Source of the DNA: Gammaproteobacteria bacterium
Lineage (GTDB): Bacteria; Pseudomonadota; Gammaproteobacteria; SZUA-229
Assembly: GCA_030637945.1 (NCBI GenBank)
Contig: DAOWFN010000001.1
Location: 1 to 8,369 of the forward strand
Direction: 5' to 3'
Length of the DNA: 8,369 bases
The notes below the pieces were generated by a model. That model had not been told where the DNA came from and made no database searches. It was given only the letters and a program-made list of their open reading frames with translations. Shown here one piece after another: positions 1 to 6,382 of this stretch. The translations under genes were made by a program, and so were the position numbers. Each line of letters opens with the position of its first letter. The stretch's first letter is position 1.

Positions 1-62
1 AAAGTGCCATCAACATCAAAGATTAATGCTTTGAGTTGAGCCTGTGATGTTTGTGTATTCAT
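1..62 (-). CDS. HAD-superfamily hydrolase, N-terminal fragment (partial, runs off the left edge)
   Basis: Reading the minus strand from the ATG at 62 gives MNTQTSQAQLKALIFDVDGT, and the last two bases begin a likely Leu codon. The string LIFDVDGT is motif I of the haloacid dehalogenase superfamily (hhhDxDGT/S). Its first Asp (residue 16) is the phosphoaspartate nucleophile and its second (residue 18) is the general acid/base. Proteins beginning this way include phosphoglycolate phosphatase (Gph/CbbZ) and beta-phosphoglucomutase/CbbY-like phosphatases. Only about 20 residues are visible, so the cap domain and substrate cannot be judged. The gene is divergent from the dehydrogenase at 119, with 56 bases between the two starts, so their promoters must lie in or overlap this short gap. 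Confidence 0.8.
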   Translation of the reverse strand, partial: MNTQTSQAQLKALIFDVDGT

Positions 63-118
63 AAAGACGCTGTGTCGTAATCGTGTAAAAATATGGCGGT
101 AGTTTACAGGATGAAGAT

Positions 119-991
119 ATGCAAAAAAACACAAAACTTGGATGGATAGGTTTAGGAGTGATGGGTGAGCCTATGTGTCATCATTTGCTGGCGGCGGGTT
201 ATCCGGTGTCCGTGTTTACGCGCAGCAGAGAAAAAGCCGGTCGCATGCTAAGTGATGGTGCGCGGTGGTGTAAAACGCCAGCCGATATCACTGAATATTG
301 TGATGTTATATTTACGATGGTCGGTTCAGAGCAAGAAGTTCGAGAAATCTATTTTTCAGACAATGGTCTTTTGGCGAGAGATATTGCTGATAAAATTTTT
401 ATTGATATGGGGACTACTGCGCCAGGTCTTACCCTGGAGATAAAGCAGTACGCATCTGAGCGCGGTGCACAAGTTGTGGACGCGCCGGTTTCAGGCGGTG
501 ATGTCGGTGCTAAAAACGCAAGCCTTTCCATCATGGCGGGTGGTGATGACGATGCATTAAGCCGAGTGTCTGCCCTGTTTTCTTATCTGGGGAAAATGCA
601 GGTGATGGGGAAGTCTGGCAGTGGGCAGCATACTAAGATGTGTAACCAGATCGTTGTCGCGGGAACCATGATCGGTGTCTGTGAATCACTGCTCTATGCG
701 AAGCGAGCCGGTTTGGATTGCGAAACGCTGGTCGCAGCCATCGGCCCGGGTGCAGCAGGTTGCTGGTCATTGGATAATCTTGCGCCCAGGATTAACAGGC
801 AGGATTTTTCACCAGGTTTTATGGTCGATCACTTTATTAAAGATTTAGGTATCGCAGTGAGTGAAGCTCAGGCAATGAATCTCAATTTGCCCGGATTGTC
901 GCTTGCAAAGTCATTATATGAGAAGGTGAGTGAAATGGGGCATGGGCAAAATGGTACGCAGGCATTATTACTTGCTCTGGAAAAATATTAA
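119..991 (+). CDS. NAD(P)-dependent beta-hydroxyacid dehydrogenase (3-hydroxyisobutyrate dehydrogenase / tartronate semialdehyde reductase family)
   Basis: A 290-residue protein, the usual length for this cytoplasmic family, which reversibly oxidises beta-hydroxy acids with NAD(P)+. The N-terminal Rossmann fold shows the dinucleotide-binding glycine motif GLGVMG at residues 11-16. The substrate-binding signature DAPVSGG is at 121-127. The catalytic lysine is in GQHTKMCN (Lys173, with Asn176 as the KxxN partner), and the C-terminal all-helical domain carries KDLGIA (Lys241, Asp242). The ATG at 119 follows an AGGA Shine-Dalgarno-like stretch at 108-111; the ATG at 111 is out of frame. The ABC exporter start at 1014 lies only 22 bases after the stop, implying co-transcription. 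The exact substrate (3-hydroxyisobutyrate, tartronate semialdehyde, succinic semialdehyde and others) cannot be read from these motifs, so no symbol is given. It seems intact. Confidence 0.9.
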   Translation: MQKNTKLGWIGLGVMGEPMCHHLLAAGYPVSVFTRSREKAGRMLSDGARWCKTPADITEYCDVIFTMVGSEQEVREIYFSDNGLLARDIADKIFIDMGTTAPGLTLEIKQYASERGAQVVDAPVSGGDVGAKNASLSIMAGGDDDALSRVSALFSYLGKMQVMGKSGSGQHTKMCNQIVVAGTMIGVCESLLYAKRAGLDCETLVAAIGPGAAGCWSLDNLAPRINRQDFSPGFMVDHFIKDLGIAVSEAQAMNLNLPGLSLAKSLYEKVSEMGHGQNGTQALLLALEKY

Positions 992-1013
992 ACGCTACAT
1001 TAAAAAATTCATA

Positions 1014-2813
1014 ATGAATAAAGATCAATCATCAGTTCCCGATAAATATACATGGCAAGGTATTTTTGCCATTATAAAACAGCATAAAAAATCATTAATC
1101 ATGGCTAATTTTATTGCGATATTAGCGGCTGCGATTAGTGTGCCTGTGCCATTGTTAATGCCTTTGCTGGTCGATGAAGTTTTGCTTGATAAGCCTGGCA
1201 AGATCGTCGAAGCGTTATCGATGGTCTTTCCACAACAATGGCTAACGCCTGTCGGTATTATCGCTGCAGTAATGTTGCTGTCTATGTTGTTAAGGCTGGT
1301 TGCGCTACTCCTGTCAGTGTGGCAAACGCGTGAATTTACTCGTATCTCAAAAGATGTGACTTACCGTATCCGTCTGGGGTTGTTACATCATCTACAAAAA
1401 GTATCTATGGCTGAATACGAAGCTAAGGGGGCGGGTTCCATCGCTTCTCATCTGGTTACCGATGTGACGGCTATCGATGATTTCCTGGGTGCAACACTTA
1501 GCAAATTTATTGTTGCAGTGTTAACCGTTATCGGTGTTGCCATCGTATTGCTGTTAATGCATTGGCAACTGGCATTATTTATTTTGTTGATGAATCCGGT
1601 GGTGATCTATTTCACCATGGTCATGGGTAAGAAAGTAAAGAATTTAAAAAGTAAGGAAAACGTTTCGTTTGAGTTATTCCAACAGGCACTGATCGAAACG
1701 CTTGATGGTATACAGCAGATACGCGCCAGTAATCGAGAGGGGCAATATATAGAGCGTGTTATCTCTCGTGCACAACAGTTAAAAAATAATATGATCGCAT
1801 TTGGCTGGAAGAGTGATGCGGCTAATCGTTTATCATTTTTTATTTTTTTAATGGGTTTTGAATTTTTCCGCGGTCTCAGCATGGTCGTTGTTTTGTTTAG
1901 CGGTTTAAGTATCGGCGAGATGTTTGCTGTTTATGCTTACCTGTGGTTTATGATGGGGCCGATGCAGGAGATATTGGGTATTCAATATAGCTACTTTAGT
2001 GCTAATGCTGCGATGGACCGTATTAATAAATTGTTGGCGATGAGGCGTGAGCCAGAATATCCGCATAATAAAAACCCTTTTAAAGACAAACACACAGTGG
2101 GCCTGGCGGTTGAGAATGTTAGTTTTTCCTATGGCGAAGGTTTAAATGTTCTCGATGGCGTAAGTTTGTCGATTGCAGAGGGGGAGAAAGTCGCATTGGT
2201 CGGTGCTAGCGGCGGTGGTAAATCTACACTGGTCCAGATCATTCTTGGTTTGTACCCCGCTGATTCAGGTGAGCTTTATTTTGATGGTGTTAATCTAAAA
2301 GATATCGGTCTGGATGTTGTTAGAGAAAATGTAGCGACCGTGTTGCAGCATCCAGCGATGTTTAATGATACGGTGAAAGAAAATCTTTGTCTGGGGCGTG
2401 AACATGATGACGCCGTTGTCTGGCAGGCATTAGAGATAGCACAGATGCGAAAAGTGGTCGAAGAAATGCCTGCGCAGTTAGACAGTATTATCGGGCGCAG
2501 TGGCATCAGGTTATCAGGTGGGCAACGGCAGCGTTTGGCGATTGCTCGAATGATATTGGCGGACCCAAAAATTGTTATTTTAGATGAAGCAACATCTTCG
2601 TTGGATACTGAAACAGAAGCTTTATTGCATGAAGCGATGCACGCGTTTTTGCAGAATCGCACGACATTGATTATCGCGCATCGTCTAAGCGCAGTGAAAC
2701 AGGCTGATCGTGTGTTGGTGTTTGATGCAGGTAAAATTATTGATGAAGGCCGACATCATGAATTAATAAATAAAGATGGCCTGTATCGTGATTTATATGG
2801 CAGTAGAAGTTAA
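1014..2813 (+). CDS. Half-size ABC exporter (fused transmembrane and ATPase domains, MsbA-like type)
   Basis: A 599-residue inner-membrane half transporter, expected to act as a homodimer that drives export with ATP. The membrane domain occupies about residues 20-320, with hydrophobic segments near 27-50, 76-103, 164-206 (two helices) and 274-315 (two helices). The ATPase domain follows, with Walker A GASGGGKST at 397-405, Q-loop Gln445, signature LSGGQ at 500-504, Walker B IVILDE at 520-525 followed by the D-loop SSLD, and switch His556. All catalytic elements are present. The ATG at 1014 fits the family length, although its ribosome site is weak. An in-frame GTG at 930, with GAAGG just upstream, would add 28 residues overlapping the dehydrogenase gene; that basic, Trp-rich extension looks non-family. 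It lies 22 bases after the dehydrogenase and 44 before the barrel gene. The substrate is unknown; lipids, peptides and small molecules are all possible for this architecture. Confidence 0.9.
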   Translation: MNKDQSSVPDKYTWQGIFAIIKQHKKSLIMANFIAILAAAISVPVPLLMPLLVDEVLLDKPGKIVEALSMVFPQQWLTPVGIIAAVMLLSMLLRLVALLLSVWQTREFTRISKDVTYRIRLGLLHHLQKVSMAEYEAKGAGSIASHLVTDVTAIDDFLGATLSKFIVAVLTVIGVAIVLLLMHWQLALFILLMNPVVIYFTMVMGKKVKNLKSKENVSFELFQQALIETLDGIQQIRASNREGQYIERVISRAQQLKNNMIAFGWKSDAANRLSFFIFLMGFEFFRGLSMVVVLFSGLSIGEMFAVYAYLWFMMGPMQEILGIQYSYFSANAAMDRINKLLAMRREPEYPHNKNPFKDKHTVGLAVENVSFSYGEGLNVLDGVSLSIAEGEKVALVGASGGGKSTLVQIILGLYPADSGELYFDGVNLKDIGLDVVRENVATVLQHPAMFNDTVKENLCLGREHDDAVVWQALEIAQMRKVVEEMPAQLDSIIGRSGIRLSGGQRQRLAIARMILADPKIVILDEATSSLDTETEALLHEAMHAFLQNRTTLIIAHRLSAVKQADRVLVFDAGKIIDEGRHHELINKDGLYRDLYGSRS

Positions 2814-2857
2814 CATCTGTGCTTCACGGGTAAACGATTAATTGCAGAGGAATAGAG

Positions 2858-3388
2858 ATGAGATCAAACGGGATAAAACGGTTACTTTTGACTTTACTTG
2901 TATCGGGCCTGGTCAGTTTTTCAACAGTGGCGAGTGCTGCTAGCGTGGGCACGGGTGGTATAAGCACGGCTTTCTCTAAAGGCTCAACGAGTATCGGTGT
3001 CGTCGCTGGTTCAGGTTCAGCCTTTAATGATAATTATGTTATTTTAGGCGTTGGCGTTGGTTATTATGTGTTACCGGGGTTAGAGCTTGGTATTGATGTA
3101 CAGCACTGGTTTTCCGGTGATCCTGCCATTTCTAAAGTTAGTCCTCAGATACGGTATGTTTTTACACAGCCAAAAGTAGTTAAGCCTTATTTCGGTGTGT
3201 TTTATCGCAGGACGTTTATCAAAGACATCAGAGATTATGATTCTTTCGGTTATCGTGCGGGCGCGTACTTCTCAGCGCAGAATGGCGTTTATATAGGTGG
3301 CGGTATCGTCTATGAAGATGAAAGTGACTGTCCGGTCAGCGATTGCTCAAATACATATCCTGAAATTCTCTTTACCGTTAGTTTTTGA
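2858..3388 (+). CDS. Small outer membrane beta-barrel protein with signal peptide
   Basis: A 176-residue secreted protein. Residues 1 to about 27 form a Sec signal peptide: basic start MRSNGIKR, hydrophobic core LLLTLLVSGLVSF, and a likely cleavage after ASA. The mature part has Gly-rich strands with alternating aromatic residues (for example VGVGYYVLPGLELGIDV and PYFGVFYRRTF). It ends in FTVSF, a terminal Phe after alternating hydrophobics as expected for a BAM-recognised last strand. The size fits an 8-stranded barrel of the OmpA-N/OmpW-like superfamily, but I cannot place it in a named subfamily. Two cysteines in CPVSDC, near residues 159-164, sit in a probable loop and could form a disulfide. 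A good ribosome site (AGAGG, 2846-2850) precedes the ATG. It probably belongs to the transcription unit of the ABC exporter 44 bases upstream. Its role (structural, small-molecule pore or stress protein) is unknown. Confidence 0.8.
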   Translation: MRSNGIKRLLLTLLVSGLVSFSTVASAASVGTGGISTAFSKGSTSIGVVAGSGSAFNDNYVILGVGVGYYVLPGLELGIDVQHWFSGDPAISKVSPQIRYVFTQPKVVKPYFGVFYRRTFIKDIRDYDSFGYRAGAYFSAQNGVYIGGGIVYEDESDCPVSDCSNTYPEILFTVSF

Positions 3389-3549
3389 TGCTTTGTCTTA
3401 CAGCGATTGGTGCGAACAGTAGATTAGAAATGGCTGCGCTACAATCGAAATCATGCTTAATTCACCGCGCATAGTTGATCTGAAAATCTATACGGTTCCT
3501 GGTGCCCGATAGCCAGTGCAGTGTTTTTATGAGTAGCCATTTATTAAGA

Positions 3550-3579
3550 AAGAATATATTAGATATTGATTATATTCTT
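3550..3579. repeat. 9-bp perfect inverted repeat upstream of the peroxidase promoter
   Basis: AAGAATATA at 3550-3558 is repeated as its exact complement TATATTCTT at 3571-3579, separated by 12 bases. The right arm lies inside the -35/-10 spacer of the proposed peroxidase promoter, so protein binding here could affect polymerase. It may also be a chance product of the AT-rich composition. No named regulator motif is recognised in it. Confidence 0.45.
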
Positions 3580-3594
3580 ATAATCTGTTATAAT
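3566..3594 (+). promoter_or_regulatory. Candidate sigma70 promoter for the cytochrome c peroxidase gene
   Basis: TTGATT at 3566-3571 (4 of 6 to the consensus -35) and a perfect TATAAT at 3589-3594 are separated by the ideal 17 bases, which predicts a start near 3601. A second perfect TATAAT at 3579-3584 lies exactly 10 bases upstream but has no comparable -35. TTGAT also resembles one half of an FNR/CRP-type site, but the partner half ATCAA is absent, so FNR control is not supported. Confidence 0.6.
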
Positions 3595-3608
3595 TAGAAC
3601 AATTCTAA
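3594..3608. promoter_or_regulatory. Fur-family-like operator palindrome overlapping the peroxidase start site
   Basis: TTAGAACAATTCTAA is a palindrome with perfect 6-bp arms (TTAGAA/TTCTAA) around three bases. It begins at the last base of the -10 box and covers the predicted start, a classical repressor position. It matches the PerR box TTATAATNATTATAA at 11 of 14 defined bases. With its flanks it also resembles the alphaproteobacterial Irr/ICE element TTTAGAA-N3-TTCTAAA, with one mismatch. A Fur-family peroxide- or iron-responsive repressor is therefore plausible for a haem peroxidase gene. The regulator itself is not in the window. Confidence 0.45.
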
Positions 3609-3648
3609 ACTTATAAATTATGAAAATATTTCACGTGAGGCTTCACTT

Positions 3649-4686
3649 ATGGTTCGTCAGATTTTAGCGGGTTCAGTTTTTGTACTGACAGCAGTTATTA
3701 GTATGCAAGCGGGCGCGGCATGGCAGGCACTTCCTGAGGTGGCGCCGGCGCCTGAAAACAATCCAACCACCACTGCCAAAGTCACTCTGGGGAAAATGCT
3801 GTTTATGGATCCGCGGTTTTCATCAACAGGCACTGTTTCATGTAACTCGTGTCACAATGTGATGGAAGGCGGTGACGATAGCCGTACTTTTTCGATGGGC
3901 GTGCACGGTAAAACCGGTGGTCGCAATGCACCGACGGTCTGGAACTCAGCTTTTCACTCAGTGCAGTTTTGGGATGGTCGTGCAGAGCTGTTAGAAGATC
4001 AGGCAAAAGGTCCGGTGACCAACCCTGTTGAAATGGGTGTTTCAGAAATTGAGCAGGCGATGGACAAAGTGCGTGCGATTCCAGGTTACAAACCTTATTT
4101 TGATGATGCATTTGGTAAAGACTCGATGACAGTGGAGAATGCAGCAAAAGCAGTCGCTGCATTTGAGCGTACTTTGATCACACCAAATAGTGCTTACGAC
4201 AAATACGTGAAGGGTGATAAAAAAGCGATGACCGCTCAGCAGGTTCGCGGTATGGAAACATTTGCATCGTCAGGCTGTACCTCATGTCACTCGGGTGCGG
4301 CATTCAATGGACCCAAGATGGAATTTGGTCAGGGTTTTTACACTAAATTCCCCACTTTTGCGGATGATGCATACACTAAAAAGTATGATCTGACGGCCGA
4401 TAAAGGACGTGAATCAGCAACCGGTAAAGTGGCCGATGCGCATATGTATCGTGTACCCACCTTGCGTAACATCACAGATACAGCGCCATATTTCCATAAT
4501 GGTTCGGTCAATGACTTATCAGAGGCTGTGCGTATTATGGCGAAATTACAGTTAAATAAAGCGCTGTCGGATGCTGATGTTAAAGATATCGTAGCGTTTC
4601 TTGCTGCTCTGACAGGCGAGTACCCTGAAATTACTATGCCGCGTTTACCTGCAACTTCTGGCTATAGCCTGGTGGCAGATAAATAA
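3649..4686 (+). CDS. ccpA: Periplasmic di-haem cytochrome c peroxidase (BCCP, CcpA/MauG family)
   Basis: A 345-residue protein that would reduce H2O2 to water in the periplasm with electrons from small c-type cytochromes or cupredoxins. A Sec signal peptide covers residues 1 to about 23 (cleavage near AGA/AW). Two c-type haem sites are present: CNSCH at 65-69 (low-potential, peroxidatic haem) and CTSCH at 210-214 (high-potential, electron-entry haem). By alignment from memory with Pseudomonas BCCP, His86 matches the distal ligand His71, Trp108 in FWDGR matches the inter-haem Trp94, and Met297 in RIMAKLQ matches the axial Met275. The motifs RNAPTVWNS, VPTLRNIT and PYFHNG are also typical. These residues argue for a true peroxidase and not a MauG-type maturase, which uses Tyr in place of the Met. 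The ribosome site is GAGG at 3637-3640. The thioredoxin gene follows 83 bases downstream. Confidence 0.93.
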   Translation: MVRQILAGSVFVLTAVISMQAGAAWQALPEVAPAPENNPTTTAKVTLGKMLFMDPRFSSTGTVSCNSCHNVMEGGDDSRTFSMGVHGKTGGRNAPTVWNSAFHSVQFWDGRAELLEDQAKGPVTNPVEMGVSEIEQAMDKVRAIPGYKPYFDDAFGKDSMTVENAAKAVAAFERTLITPNSAYDKYVKGDKKAMTAQQVRGMETFASSGCTSCHSGAAFNGPKMEFGQGFYTKFPTFADDAYTKKYDLTADKGRESATGKVADAHMYRVPTLRNITDTAPYFHNGSVNDLSEAVRIMAKLQLNKALSDADVKDIVAFLAALTGEYPEITMPRLPATSGYSLVADK

Positions 4687-4689
4687 ATC

Positions 4690-4704
4690 GTCACCTAAGG
4701 TGGC
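4690..4704 (+). terminator. Weak hairpin after the peroxidase gene
   Basis: GTCACC (4690-4695), a TAA loop and GGTGGC (4699-4704) form a 6-bp stem including one G-T wobble, three bases after the stop codon. No T-run follows directly (CATTTATTC), so it would at best attenuate. Readthrough into the thioredoxin gene is likely. Confidence 0.3.
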
Positions 4705-4769
4705 ATTTATTCGGATGGGTTAAGATAGCGTTTTTTTATCTATGAGCTCGGTAGAGCAAAGGTTACTTT

Positions 4770-5144
4770 ATGGCGACGATTGAAATTACAAAGGATACTT
4801 TACAGGACACGATTGCAAATAATGATATCGTTATCATAGATTTTTGGGCACCATGGTGTGGTCCCTGTAAATCGTTCGCACCTATTTACGAAACGGTTTC
4901 TGAGAAATACGATGATGTCGTGTTTGCTAAAGTGAATACCGAAGATGAGCAGGAACTGGCAGCAAGTTTTCAGATTCGCTCAATTCCAACGCTGATGATA
5001 TTTCGTGAGCAGATTACTATTTTCTCACAAGCGGGCATGTTGCCTGAAAGCGGGCTTGAAGAAGTGATCGGTAAAACGAAAGAGTTAGACATGGATCAGG
5101 TGCGTAAAGAAGTGGCTGAGCAGCAGGTTAAGCAACAGGGATAG
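4770..5144 (+). CDS. Thioredoxin-family protein with active-site CGPC and a short charged C-terminal tail
   Basis: A 124-residue cytoplasmic protein with no signal peptide, a dithiol-disulfide oxidoreductase expected to be reduced by thioredoxin reductase. The hallmark WCGPCK is present with redox cysteines Cys30 and Cys33. The buried Asp is in IDFWAPWC, and the cis-proline motif SIPT has Pro73. The thioredoxin fold ends near residue 105. About 18 further polar residues (from MDQVRKEVAEQQ) extend it beyond the ~108 residues of E. coli TrxA and are probably helical. There is no N-terminal zinc-binding region as in TrxC. The ribosome site AAAGG at 4758-4762 is well placed for the ATG. The gene may be read with the peroxidase upstream, and it ends before a strong terminator. 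I call the family firmly but not trxA itself, because genomes often carry several paralogues. Confidence 0.9.
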   Translation: MATIEITKDTLQDTIANNDIVIIDFWAPWCGPCKSFAPIYETVSEKYDDVVFAKVNTEDEQELAASFQIRSIPTLMIFREQITIFSQAGMLPESGLEEVIGKTKELDMDQVRKEVAEQQVKQQG

Positions 5145-5169
5145 GTATTGTAGCTATTTAAATAGTGAC

Positions 5170-5201
5170 AAAAAAGCCTCGACCATATCGAGGCTTTTTT
5201 T
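5170..5201. terminator. Bidirectional rho-independent terminator between the thioredoxin and adk genes
   Basis: A perfect inverted repeat: AAAAAAGCCTCGA (5170-5182), loop CCATA, then TCGAGGCTTTTTT (5188-5200) plus one further T. The GC-rich core is the 7-bp GCCTCGA/TCGAGGC. The T-run on one side and the A-run on the other let it stop transcripts from both convergent genes. It lies 25 bases after the thioredoxin stop and 26 bases beyond the adk stop. Confidence 0.93.
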
Positions 5202-5227
5202 AAGTTCCTGACTAGTAGATTGTAAAG

Positions 5228-6322
5228 TTATTTTTGCTTTTTCTTCAACTTTGTTGTTTCTGCATGAAGGGCTTTTTTAAGCGCTGCATCTTTAACTTTT
5301 TCCGCCCTGATTAGTGCCCTTTCTGCCACAGATGCCTCTTTTAATTGCGCTTTCGTCTGTTTTAATTCTTTTTCGAGTTCTTTTAGTTGTTTATCCAGCG
5401 CCGCCTCAAGTGCTTTGGCGTCGGCCGCCGCCTTGGCATCATCGATTTTTTTCTTGGCAGTTGCTTTTATGATTTTTTTGTTTACGACGATGGGCAGTTC
5501 TTTTTTGATTTTCAGTTTTTTAACGGTGGTGTTGCCTGTGAGTGTCTTAATGACTTTACGTGGTCGCAGTTTGGGCTGGCGCTCTGCAATTTTGACGTGT
5601 TTTACTTTAGGTTTTGTATTTTTATCAGGCGTGGCTACCGGTGCCAGCATGGGTTTTACCGGCGTGCGTTTGGGACGTAGGCCACGCAATGCGGATTTGA
5701 CTCGTTTGGTCACTTCGTTAACATCACCATGAGCCTCAACCATATGTAATATGCCCTTGTGCTTGTAATGGTCACTTAGTGGCTGGGTGAGTGTTTCAAA
5801 TATAGTGAGTCGTCTTTCGATAATTTCTTCGTTGTCATCGGCGCGGTGATGCAGGGTGCTGCCGCATTCATCACATTTGTCATCGATTGCAGGTGGTTGT
5901 GTGAAAAGGTTGAATAATGCGCCGCAGGATATACAGGTCAGTCGGCCAACCATTCGTTGTATCAGCATCTCTGCGTCGACATCAAACTGCAAAACCGCAT
6001 CGATAGGTTTGCCTAATTTGTCGAGGATGTCATCCAGTGCGATTGCCTGGGCAATATTGCGCGGGAAGCCATCGAGTACAAACCCCTGGTCTGCATCGGG
6101 GCGCGAGATACGTTCGCGTATCATACCAATGACCAGATCGTTAGGGACCAGTTGACCTGCATCCATGATTGTCTTGGCCTGACGTCCGAGAGGGGTCTGT
6201 GCGGCAACGGCAGCACGAAGTAACTCGCCAGTCGCAATTTGTGGAATATGGTATTTTTCAGTCAGGTATTTGGCCTGAGTACCCTTGCCGGAACCGGGCG
6301 CACCAATCAGGATTAATTTCAT
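5228..6322 (-). CDS. adk: Adenylate kinase with zinc-type LID and a ~149-residue basic/helical C-terminal extension
   Basis: Adk interconverts ATP + AMP and 2 ADP in the cytoplasm. Residues 1 to about 215 are a complete long-form bacterial kinase. The P-loop is GAPGSGKGT at 7-15, the AMP-binding part has TGELLR at 31-36, and the signature is FVLDGFPR at 81-88. The LID at about 125-162 carries four cysteines (Cys130, Cys133, Cys150, Cys153) in a CxxC...CxxC zinc site, which enteric Adk lacks. RADDNEEIIERR (160-171) contains the conserved arginines. Residues 216-364 are extra. The first ~78 are Lys/Arg/Pro-rich, with about 26 K/R and only 3 acidic residues. The last ~71 are Ala/Lys/Glu/Leu-rich, probably helical or coiled coil, ending KLKKKQK. 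Ordinary Adk has about 215-220 residues. The frame is unbroken to a stop followed by a clear terminator, so the tail is genuinely encoded. Its function is unknown. The start is the only ATG giving the canonical MKLILIGAPG; its ribosome site is modest (TGGGA). Confidence 0.93.
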   Translation of the reverse strand: MKLILIGAPGSGKGTQAKYLTEKYHIPQIATGELLRAAVAAQTPLGRQAKTIMDAGQLVPNDLVIGMIRERISRPDADQGFVLDGFPRNIAQAIALDDILDKLGKPIDAVLQFDVDAEMLIQRMVGRLTCISCGALFNLFTQPPAIDDKCDECGSTLHHRADDNEEIIERRLTIFETLTQPLSDHYKHKGILHMVEAHGDVNEVTKRVKSALRGLRPKRTPVKPMLAPVATPDKNTKPKVKHVKIAERQPKLRPRKVIKTLTGNTTVKKLKIKKELPIVVNKKIIKATAKKKIDDAKAAADAKALEAALDKQLKELEKELKQTKAQLKEASVAERALIRAEKVKDAALKKALHAETTKLKKKQK

Positions 6323-6382
6323 AGTCGTATCCCATCACTTGTTATTTTTTATTATTCAGTGACGTAGTGTGATTCTTGTTGG

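Larger units (their letters stand above)
3389..3648. other. Intergenic region upstream of the cytochrome c peroxidase
   Basis: These 260 bases contain no credible coding frame. The left part (about 3389-3540) is of mixed composition, and I see no clear rho-independent terminator for the barrel gene. CTGG/CCAG around 3500-3515 followed by five T residues is too weak a stem. The right part (3541-3630) is very AT-rich and holds a 9-bp inverted repeat, a sigma70-like promoter and a Fur-family-like palindrome, each listed separately. Confidence 0.7.

Noticed and set aside
2276..2662. 128-codon open frame on the minus strand inside the ABC exporter ATPase domain
   Set aside because: It is antisense to the strongly conserved Walker/signature region, is Cys/Ser-rich with no recognisable domain, and has no ribosome site or promoter of its own.
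3500..3527. Possible terminator after the barrel gene (CTGG...CCAG then T residues)
   Set aside because: The stem is only 4 bp with a long loop, lies more than 110 bases after the stop, and the T-run is not adjacent.
3566..3579. FNR-type site (TTGAT-N4-...) upstream of the peroxidase
   Set aside because: Only the left half TTGAT is present; the right half reads TTCTT, not ATCAA.
3631..3646. TCACGTGA palindrome and GTGA/TCAC mini-hairpin around the peroxidase ribosome site
   Set aside because: A 4-bp stem is too weak to sequester the ribosome site, and the palindrome overlaps the Shine-Dalgarno region by composition.
3803..4162. 119-codon open frame on the minus strand inside the peroxidase gene
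   Set aside because: The plus strand clearly encodes a haem peroxidase here, and the reverse product has no recognisable motif.
5154..5165. 12-bp palindrome CTATTTAAATAG after the thioredoxin stop
   Set aside because: It is perfect but entirely AT-rich in the core, sits just before a strong terminator, and matches no site I know; chance is adequate.
5387..5732. Two overlapping plus-strand open frames (5387-5680 and 5415-5732) opposite the adk tail
   Set aside because: Their Phe-rich or membrane-like look is what results from reading Lys-rich codons (AAA/AAG) backwards as TTT/CTT. There is no ribosome site. I therefore kept the minus-strand reading, which continues directly from the kinase core.
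5856..6155. 99-codon plus-strand frame opposite the adk core
   Set aside because: It is antisense to the adenylate kinase LID and signature region, with no recognisable domain.
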